This document shows positions 58,901-64,000 of a stretch of 64,000 bases of DNA, piece after piece (position 1 is the stretch's first letter; each line of letters opens with the position of its first letter). The notes below the pieces were generated by a model. That model searched no databases. It had not been told where the DNA came from and saw nothing but the letters and a program-made list of their open reading frames with translations. The position numbers and the translations under genes were made by a program. This DNA is from Lutraria lutraria (lineage: Eukaryota > Mollusca > Bivalvia > Venerida > Mactridae), in the NCBI GenBank assembly GCA_964023205.1, contig OZ026833.1, forward strand, positions 48,176,441 through 48,240,440. Direction: 5' to 3'.

Positions 58901-60818
58901 TTACCTCATTATATAACACTGAGACAGTAACATATAAATATTGTAACATTAAACATCAAACTAGATAAACACGCTGATCATTTCAATATTATAACTCGCA
59001 GTGAGGCAAGTTACTTTCAAGTTCGTTCAAATTTAGTAGACGGTACAATGCATTATTTGTAGGTACTTTCTTTTTATTTTAACAAGCAAACTGACATAAG
59101 TATGTACTTTCGTTTTGTATACATCATATATATTTTTAACTACATATAGAATATGAAATTAATGGAGTTTAAAGGTTTAATTTACGACTATGCAAGGTAA
59201 TTAAGAATAATGTCTTAAGTAACGTAAAATATGTTGAAATTTAATTATGCAATATCGTTCATTTGAACAACAGTGTGTAACAACCTGTACTGCATAACTC
59301 TCCTTTATAGCCAGCCTGACATCCACTTGGACATTTTCCGGTGACTTTATCACAAACCTTATTAACCGTGCAATGACCACACTTTTCACATGATGGTGCG
59401 CCATAAAAGCCATCATCACAATCCTTTTCTTGAAGTGCATCTGCAATAAAAATGTGTTTCCGATATCAGCATACAACTGCATAGATGATGGTTAAATATG
59501 GCATGGCATTATAATGTAAAACAAGTTTCTAGTACGGGATTTATCCCGGTGCAAAGCATTGGGGAATCCATGAGACGCTAACGACGTGTTTATTTACTTA
59601 TTCGTCTTCCCCTTATTTTCTAGCTAACAAACTTTTTTCATGTTTCTGATGTCAATTTTAGAGACTGTTGCACTTCCGGTAAGTAATTAAAGTAAAAATC
59701 AAATTTATAGATCAAACCGAAAATGAATAGCATTGTTTTTTACACGCTGCGGTTATGTGATGTACGATAATAAATGTTTGATGCCGTCGCGAAGCGCCGC
59801 CAATGAAAGACAGAAAATAAAGAAAAATATTGCAGTGCTAATTAAACATTCTAACTACATGTACATCTACTTGAGACTAATTAAAATCCCATTTTCTTAT
59901 TTTGACAAATGGATAAATTCCCGTGCCTTATTTCATATTATTCATTGGGCTAATTGTGTCGGGATTATCTTTGCGAGAATAGTGTTAGACGAAAATCCTA
60001 ACGGTAAACCCACCATACCCCTTATGTTCACCTTTGCCATGTATCTTTTACTCTTAATTTACTTCCGTATTTTTGCACATACATCTGTATTTCGTACATG
60101 TGGCAAGTCTAGGTTGAATCAAATTACAAATATTTTTACAAAAAAATCAAAAGTTGTACTGAAGAGAAAGTTGATTTCGTTTGAAGCATTGTGTGGCTCA
60201 TTTTCATGAAACTGAAGATGACAACAATAAAAATGACGCTATTATACATTATTGTATACGTTTTTTAGCCGAAGTCTTAGTTTTGAGAATAAATATTATT
60301 AAATACGATATCACTATTTTTCAATCGTTACATTTATATAATACTAGTATGAAACATATGTATGTATATATACAGCAAACACGATCTTGTTGATCTTTTA
60401 TTAATATTAACAATATTAAATATTTCTCGCAGTGATTTTCTGAATTAGAAATAAATAATTCAGAAACCAACAGCCAGTATAAGGACAAAATGAATTTCTA
60501 TCAAATTGAAACAAACGCTACATGTTCTATCAAATCATTTTTTTACAACGTAGTGCTTACTGAACAAGACAAATTATATCGTAACCTAATATATATGTAG
60601 TCAGTACTAAATAAAAGCTTCCAAAAAATCATCGTAAAGACAGAACTAAAGAATTTGGTCAGATAACATAACATGTTATTTTTAACTAGAATTAGTTTTA
60701 GAGCTCCTATGTGACAAGTCAGCAAAATCTTTTAAAGGTGTTTATCTAAATATGGAAAAAGGTATAAATTATTACCTGCAAGCTGCCATAAACACATGGC
60801 AACTATGATTAAATTCAT
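46748..60818 (-). CDS. gene B: Draper/MEGF10/SCARF-like multiple-EGF receptor, 16 exons
   Basis: Exons in order: 60776-60818, 59285-59440, 57241-57385, 56251-55146 (split by an insertion), 54177-54320, 53741-53878, 53215-53352, 52505-52642, 51120-51257, 50436-50573, 49244-49381, 48750-48893, 48268-48414, 47900-48016, 47724-47748 and 46748-46901. Taking the ancestral form of the damaged exons, lengths sum to 682 codons, about 681 residues, in one frame. Layout is signal peptide, twelve 46-52 residue EGF/laminin modules with eight cysteines (CxxGxYGxxC...C...C...GxCxxGCxxGWxGxxC), one transmembrane helix and a 50-residue tail with YVN, YEEI and YETV. The family mediates binding and engulfment of cells or microbes at the plasma membrane; the role here is inferred. 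There is no EMI module. Three damaged exons are symmetric and skippable. Confidence 0.82.
47724..47748 (-). CDS. gene B exon 15: juxtamembrane mini-exon
   Basis: A 25-nt exon between TTTCAG and GTAAGT encodes GATNKTKPK. It converts phase 1 to phase 2, exactly as needed by exon 16. Confidence 0.82.
47900..48016 (-). CDS. gene B exon 14: transmembrane segment
   Basis: The exon encodes KQTVCSNAV, then GGVLGTIIAVFIGYFVFITV as a single helix, then KSNKQSLNCG. The basic residues after the helix fit a cytoplasmic C-terminus. Confidence 0.88.
48268..48414 (-). CDS. gene B exon 13: laminin-type EGF
   Basis: A 147-nt exon encodes VCTTGTYGVQCRNTCSENC and later CNDGCKNGWQGETCDQTAFS, with all eight cysteines. 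Splice sites TTCACAG and GTAAGT. Confidence 0.9.
48750..48893 (-). CDS. gene B exon 12: laminin-type EGF
   Basis: A 144-nt exon encodes ECDDGFYGTYCSETCGYC and later CSDGCITGYTGDLCIKLSG. The intact counterpart of the G20-disrupted gene A exon. Sites CTCCAG and GTAACT. Confidence 0.9.
49244..49381 (-). CDS. gene B exon 11: laminin-type EGF
   Basis: A 138-nt exon encodes ECEAGKWGTGCGNTCGNC and later CSGLCDIGFKYTPMCNEG. Sites ACACAG and GTAATT. Confidence 0.9.
50436..50573 (-). CDS. gene B exon 10: laminin-type EGF, acceptor AG lost
   Basis: Frame and cysteine spacing require a 138-nt exon starting at 50573 (CYFGTYGAQCKSHCNTNC, ending GDMCENG). The bases at the acceptor position read TTAATAT instead of ending in AG. 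The donor GTACGT is intact. As a 1-1 exon it can be skipped without a frameshift. A sequencing error at one base is possible. Confidence 0.75.
51120..51257 (-). CDS. gene B exon 9: laminin-type EGF
   Basis: Encodes ECTDGTYGYQCKGSCSERC and later CVGGCKDGWQGEMCENS. Sites ATTGCAG and GTACGT. Close paralogue of exon 8, including the shared upstream CTCATTGCAG, so exons 8 and 9 arose by tandem duplication. Confidence 0.9.
51258..52504. other. gene B intron between exons 8 and 9
   Basis: No exon. An 85-codon plus-strand frame (51774-52031, lysine-rich) has no support. A short AAAGAAAAG-rich purine run lies near 52160. Confidence 0.4.
52505..52642 (-). CDS. gene B exon 8: laminin-type EGF
   Basis: Encodes CRDGTYGDQCSGSCSKHC and later CFGGCKKGLQGDTCEEG, where the usual GW is GL. 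Sites ATTGCAG and GTACGT. Confidence 0.9.
53215..53352 (-). CDS. gene B exon 7: laminin-type EGF
   Basis: Encodes VCPYPKYGTGCKSTCYRNC and later CERGCNAGWQGEMCQY. The donor is GTACGT after CAATATC; a second GTATCA four bases on is an alternative in the wrong phase. Acceptor TTTACAG. Confidence 0.88.
53741..53878 (-). CDS. gene B exon 6: laminin-type EGF
   Basis: Encodes GCPAGTYGNKCKNTCSKNC and later CDHRCNDGWQGDQCTNG. Sites TCTACAG and GTGCGT. Confidence 0.9.
54177..54320 (-). CDS. gene B exon 5: laminin-type EGF
   Basis: A 144-nt exon encodes ECIAGRYGQNCSNHCSQHC and later CSSGCELGWKPPMCIEG. Sites TTACCAG and GTCTAT. Confidence 0.9.
55146..56251 (-). pseudogene. gene B exon 4: laminin-type EGF split by a hAT-like insertion
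   Basis: The exon's 5' part (56251 down to 56169) encodes GCGYNQYGENCSKDCNAHC up to TCSAT, and its 3' part (55206 down to 55146) encodes ATDGSCLHGCTPGWRTCNEG. Removing the element and one copy of the 8-bp duplication gives exactly 144 nt, phase 1-1. Outer splice sites (GAAG acceptor, GTGAAT donor) remain. Confidence 0.85.
55207..56160. mobile_element. non-autonomous hAT-like element, 954 bp
   Basis: Ends TAGGGATGTCA and, inverted, TAGGGATGTAA are terminal inverted repeats of hAT type. GTAGCACT flanks both sides (55199-55206 and 56161-56168), a perfect 8-bp target duplication as hAT transposases make. Subterminal repeats of CGGTTAATCG are present at both ends. No transposase frame is seen. 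Confidence 0.92.
57241..57385 (-). CDS. gene B exon 3: laminin-type EGF with shifted donor and lost cysteine
   Basis: Encodes VCEVGKYGQDCQHSCSRRC and later CSQGCTYGWQGERWDRNK, where the last conserved cysteine is tryptophan. The only GT donor (AATAA|GTATTA) gives 145 nt, one base too long for phase 1-1. The frame is open upstream to an ATG at 57440 with a hydrophobic stretch (MEALGVLYTATYFITLYVV), so an alternative first exon is conceivable. Confidence 0.7.
57710..58290. repeat. dispersed repeat, inverted copy of 15.4-16.25 kb
   Basis: Reverse complement matches the plus strand of about 15400-16250, including CAAAGTACTGAAAACACATG-like and CACCCTACAAAG-like segments. It sits in gene B's intron 2. 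No coding capacity seen. Confidence 0.65.
58291..59284. other. gene B intron 2, right part
   Basis: AT-rich; no exon or element recognised. Confidence 0.45.
59285..59440 (-). CDS. gene B exon 2: first laminin-type EGF
   Basis: A 156-nt phase 1-1 exon encodes DALQEKDCDDGFYGAPSCEK and later CPSGCQAGYKGELCSTG. It follows the signal peptide directly, where related receptors usually have an EMI domain. Sites ATTGCAG and GTTGTT. Confidence 0.85.
59620..60215. repeat. dispersed repeat, copy 1 of a direct pair
   Basis: About 590 bases match 62935-63540 in the same orientation. The 158-codon plus frame here (59733-60209) is broken in the other copy and lies inside gene B's first intron, so I treat it as repeat sequence of unknown type rather than a gene. 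Confidence 0.7.
60776..60818 (-). CDS. gene B exon 1: signal peptide
   Basis: ATG at 60816-60818 starts MNLIIVAMCLWQLAG, a hydrophobic secretion signal. The exon ends CTTGCAG|GTAATA in phase 1, matching exon 2. An AAATAAAA leader precedes the ATG. Confidence 0.85.
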
Positions 60819-60940
60819 TTTTATTTCATATCCAATACATAGAATCAAACATTTGTAATGAGCTCTGATCAAAATGAACAACACTATCTAACTGAACGAG
60901 TGTCGACCTACAAAGGAAAAAACTTCCTGTTTTTCAGACA

Positions 60941-60950
60941 CTTATATAAG
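60941..60950 (-). promoter_or_regulatory. possible TATA box of gene B
   Basis: CTTATATAAG lies about 125 bases upstream of the start codon. An ETS-like CAGGAAGT (60922-60929 side) follows it. Position suits a TATA promoter with a leader of about 100 bases, but there is no transcript evidence. Confidence 0.4.
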
Positions 60951-62199
60951 GATAAATTATAATACACTTATCCTCCCCAAACCATATTTTCATTGTCATT
61001 TAGCTTTATTTAGACAGATCACAATTATTGATATTGCACTAGTCACGCTTTTGTATGTTTTCAGATAAGGTTGTTTAACTTTCTATGTATTGTGACTTGA
61101 TTAGACGAAAAAGGAAGCAAGTCTGATTCCAGAGGTTTGTGACATGCCCTGCATGTCTGGTGTTTAATTGAGATACATTTTCACAACATTTTTCATTATG
61201 GTCAAAGGCATTTAAGTGTATGGTCATTTCGTCATTAATCCTTCAGGGGATGGGACGTGGGATTGTTTATGTTTTCCTTTTGATCGTGATAGCGCTGATT
61301 CTATCTTTTTATTCTGCCCCCAGTTAAGTTGTTGAGTGCGTTGCACACTTTCGAAGTCATAATTCTTTAGGATTTCCGTGACACCACTTATGTTTTGCCT
61401 TTAATGGTTTGCTAGTCAAGTTAAAAGTTAGGGAGAACGAGAGCAATCAATTTGTTATGTTTGATGATAATTGTACATAGTGCCTTTTTAATATTCGTGT
61501 ATCATTTATTAATGTAAGTTCATGTTTTTGTGTGCTCGGAGTTAAGTGTAAGGACTGAACTACCCCACCCTTAAAAGCTGCAGACAAATCCAAGGCAGTA
61601 TTGTCCCATGTATTTTGGAATGTTCTGTATGTGTTTTATTTTTCTATGAAACATTTTCTTATTAACATGCTAACCAGCATTTTTAAATAGAGGTTCAAGA
61701 AACACCCCGTGCAACCATTTTGGCCATGACATAAACGTCAAATTGTGCCAGCTGGTGTTATATGAAGCTCAATATGTACTAACTATGAAGAGCGAGTGTA
61801 CCACATTGCTTTAACTGGCTTGGTCTTGAATATGTAATAAGGAATGTTTGAAACTACTTGTCTTCATATAAGGATAAATAAGGATCAAAGTACAACGAAG
61901 GAAACTTTTATTTTAAAAAATGTAATACATACGAGTTCACAAAACAAGGAGAATTATTCTGCCAAGAATTCTTATGGGTTATACACAAGGACTACATACA
62001 TGGGAACCACTAGTCTCGACATTTTTATATAATTATCCATAACCACACAATTGACATTGTTTGCACCAGGCGCGCCGTACGCAAACTTAGCGATTACAAT
62101 AACATTATTCAATTTTGTAATATTCACTGTATAAGGAAACATGAAGTTCAATGTTGCACCAACAGCAAATGTCATTTGGCAACTTTTCATATATCATAT
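60951..62199. other. intergenic between genes B and C
   Basis: No gene or repeat recognised between gene B's promoter and gene C's 3' array. Confidence 0.45.
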
Positions 62200-62550
62200 C
62201 ACTGTGTGTAACCATCAAAGTAAGAAAACGTCGCACATGATGTGTTTCATATTTCAATATGCAACTGTGTGTAACCGTCACAATGAAGGGCGTAACACAT
62301 TGTTTTATATTCATACCACTGTGTGTAACCGTCACAATAAGTGGACGTCAGGCATTGTTTTATATTTATACCACTGTGTATAACCGTATCAATAAGCAGA
62401 CGTTACAAATTAATTGCTTCATATTCATACCACTGTATGTAACCGTCACAATAAGTAGACGTAACACATTGTTTCATATACCATACCACTGTGTGTAACC
62501 GTCACAATAAGTGGACGTCACACATTAATTGTTGCATAAAGCATACCACT
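62200..62550. repeat. ~58-bp tandem array overlapping the end of gene C
   Basis: About six units share ACCACTGTGTGTAACCGTCA and CACATTGTTTCATAT-like parts. The unit nearest the gene contains the last codons and stop of gene C. Confidence 0.85.
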
Positions 62551-62674
62551 GTCCATCGTTGAAGCATTAAGTTGTGTCTTATTCGGATTATTTGGTGTAT
62601 TTGTTGATGTTACTTCATCCTGATATATTGGAATGAGTATTGTATTCGCATAGACGGGATCATCTTTATTACGT
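62518..62674 (-). CDS. gene C last exon: receptor tail (gene continues beyond the window)
   Basis: After GGTTACAG a 157-nt exon, entering in phase 2 like exon 16 of gene B, encodes RNKDDPVYANTILIPIYQDE near its start and ends DSGMLYATINV with TGA at 62518-62520. DDPVYAN matches the membrane-proximal motif of genes A and B, but YEEI/YETV are replaced by PIYQDE and LYATI. No other gene C exon was recognised before 64000. Confidence 0.7.
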
Positions 62675-62934
62675 CTGTAACCAAAAATAAAAGACAAGAT
62701 GTTGGATACATAGACCTTTAATTGTACGGTCGAGTGACCGGTTTTCGTGATATTCGTGGCATTTTATGTATTGCACATTTTAATGAGCTCATGCGCGTGA
62801 ATATTTGTCAACTGATCGTCTGACAAGTGTGTTAGCTTGTCGATTTTTGCCAACAATAGACATAAAACAGGTTATTATACAGTATTATTGTCATTTTTGT
62901 AAAATACGGCGATGTTTCGTTATTACCACATGTT

Positions 62935-63540
62935 TGTCTTCCCCTTATTTTCTAGCTAACAAACTTTTTACGATGTTTCCGGTGTCAATTTCAGAATACT
63001 GTCACACTTCCGGTAAGTAATTAAAGTAAAAATAAAATTGATTGATCAAATCAAAATCGTATCTCATTGTTTTTACATACCTTTGTAAAGTGGTGGTAAG
63101 ATTATAAATGATTGATGCCGTCGCTAACGAAAGACAGAAAAGAAAAAAAAACATAGCAGTGCTAATTAAAAATTCTAACTACATGTACTTCTACTTGAGA
63201 CTAATTAAAATCCCATTTTCTTATTTTGACAAATGGCTAAATCCCCGTTCTAGGCAATGCCATATTTCAAATAATCCATTGGTCTAATTATGCCGGGAGT
63301 AGCAGCCTCGAAAAGAATAGAGCGACCATACCGCTTATGTTCACCCATGCCGTATATCTTATACTCTTAATTTGCATCCGTATTTTGCACGTACATCTGT
63401 ATTTCGTACATGCAACAAGTCTGGGTTGAATTAAATTACTAATATTTTTACAAAATACTCAAAATTTGTATTGATCAGAAAGTTGACTTCGATTCAAGCA
63501 TCGTGTGGCTCATTATCTGGACTAAATTACACTTTTTAAT
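62935..63540. repeat. dispersed repeat, copy 2 of a direct pair
   Basis: Matches 59620-60215 with many indels; the open frame of the first copy is interrupted. It lies just upstream of gene C's last exon, probably in its intron. Confidence 0.7.
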
Positions 63541-64000
63541 TGCATGCAAATAAATACATGCGTTTGCTTTTTTTAGATATATAGAACAGAACAGAACAGA
63601 ATTTTATTTACAACTTGTACATCCTGTACATTGTTACAATACATCACATATAACAACTTGAAAATATTTGAAATGTATACACATATTACACATATTACAT
63701 TAAACATATTACAATAAACACTACACAATACACTTACATTACATGTACAATAAGATTACACACATAAATATATAATATTATATATAACATGACAAAAAAA
63801 ATCGCATGTATAATACAAAACATATTCAGAAACATTTACAGAGAATGAACGTATGGCTAAATTAACCTATACCATTATTGATGATTTGTTTCTTTTTTCA
63901 AATGCCAATTTGATAAACTTACATAATTGTAGGATAATAGTTTTACTATCGCTATTTAACAATTGTTTTAGTTTTAACATATTTGGTCGAGTAAAAAAAT
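63541..64000. repeat. AT/AC-rich repeat-like end with a GAACA microsatellite
   Basis: AGAACAGAACAGAACAGAAT at 63584-63601 is followed by TTTTATTTACAACTTGTACA and then degenerate ACATATTAC motifs. This resembles the inverted 3' end of a retroelement with a short simple-repeat tail, but the family was not identified. Confidence 0.4.

Noticed and set aside
59733..60209. 158-codon plus frame with hydrophobic stretches
   Set aside because: It lies in a dispersed repeat whose second copy (62935-63540) is frame-broken, and it has no recognisable domain.
1..64000. tRNA or other structured RNA genes
   Set aside because: No A-box/B-box pair with a plausible cloverleaf was noticed; a covariance-model scan would be needed to exclude them.

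Overview
This is an AT-rich, intron-rich invertebrate nuclear window full of short-period arrays and small DNA transposons. The gene families and repeat style suggest a mollusc, probably a bivalve, but species and chromosome cannot be told from sequence alone. No rRNA, tRNA, CRISPR or bacterial gene organisation was seen. Nearly all real coding sequence is split into 25-180 nt exons on the minus strand, so most long open frames are chance or repeat-driven. Exons were called from splice sites, phase consistency and cysteine spacing.

Reading genes in their own direction (right to left): (1) 62518-62674 is the last exon of a receptor gene (C) that continues beyond the window. (2) 46748-60818 is a complete 16-exon gene (B): signal peptide, twelve laminin-type EGF exons, one transmembrane exon and a short tyrosine-motif tail, that is, a Draper/CED-1/MEGF10-SCARF-like receptor without an EMI exon. 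Three of its EGF exons are damaged: a hAT-like insertion with 8-bp target duplication, a lost acceptor AG, and a displaced donor. All three are phase 1-1, so skipping keeps frame. (3) 34178-35738 holds four 3' exons resembling the C-terminus of alkylglycerol monooxygenase (TMEM195 family). (4) 31178-33008 is a compact three-coding-exon gene for a 62-residue signal-peptide plus transmembrane microprotein with no family I recognise. (5) 9675-21836 is a chimeric gene (A): Ser/Thr/Pro-rich mucin-like exons, six Notch-type calcium-binding EGF exons, then two laminin-EGF exons, transmembrane exon and tail nearly identical in layout to gene B. It carries several frame lesions.

Gene A's last five exons and about 4 kb of downstream flank (about 5.78-11.91 kb) are a segmental copy of gene B's 3' end (about 38.64-48.98 kb). 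The copy breakpoint falls in a gene A intron just upstream of the copied exons, so A looks like an exon-shuffling product. In the B-side copy a 4.44-kb element with inverted ends has inserted (39738-44180), and it contains a second, long-inverted-repeat element.

Between the genes lie five unrelated minisatellites (21, 23, 27, 39 and 32-bp units) within 7 kb (25.2-32.0 kb), a cluster of NcoI-type palindromes, a 174-bp pogo-like MITE, a degenerate mariner transposase, a LINE C-terminal remnant and several dispersed repeat families. The receptors' tails share a YxN motif near the membrane; genes A and B add YEEI and YETV, which suggests phosphotyrosine signalling like that of phagocytic/immune receptors. 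The family looks to be under rapid birth, exchange and decay.
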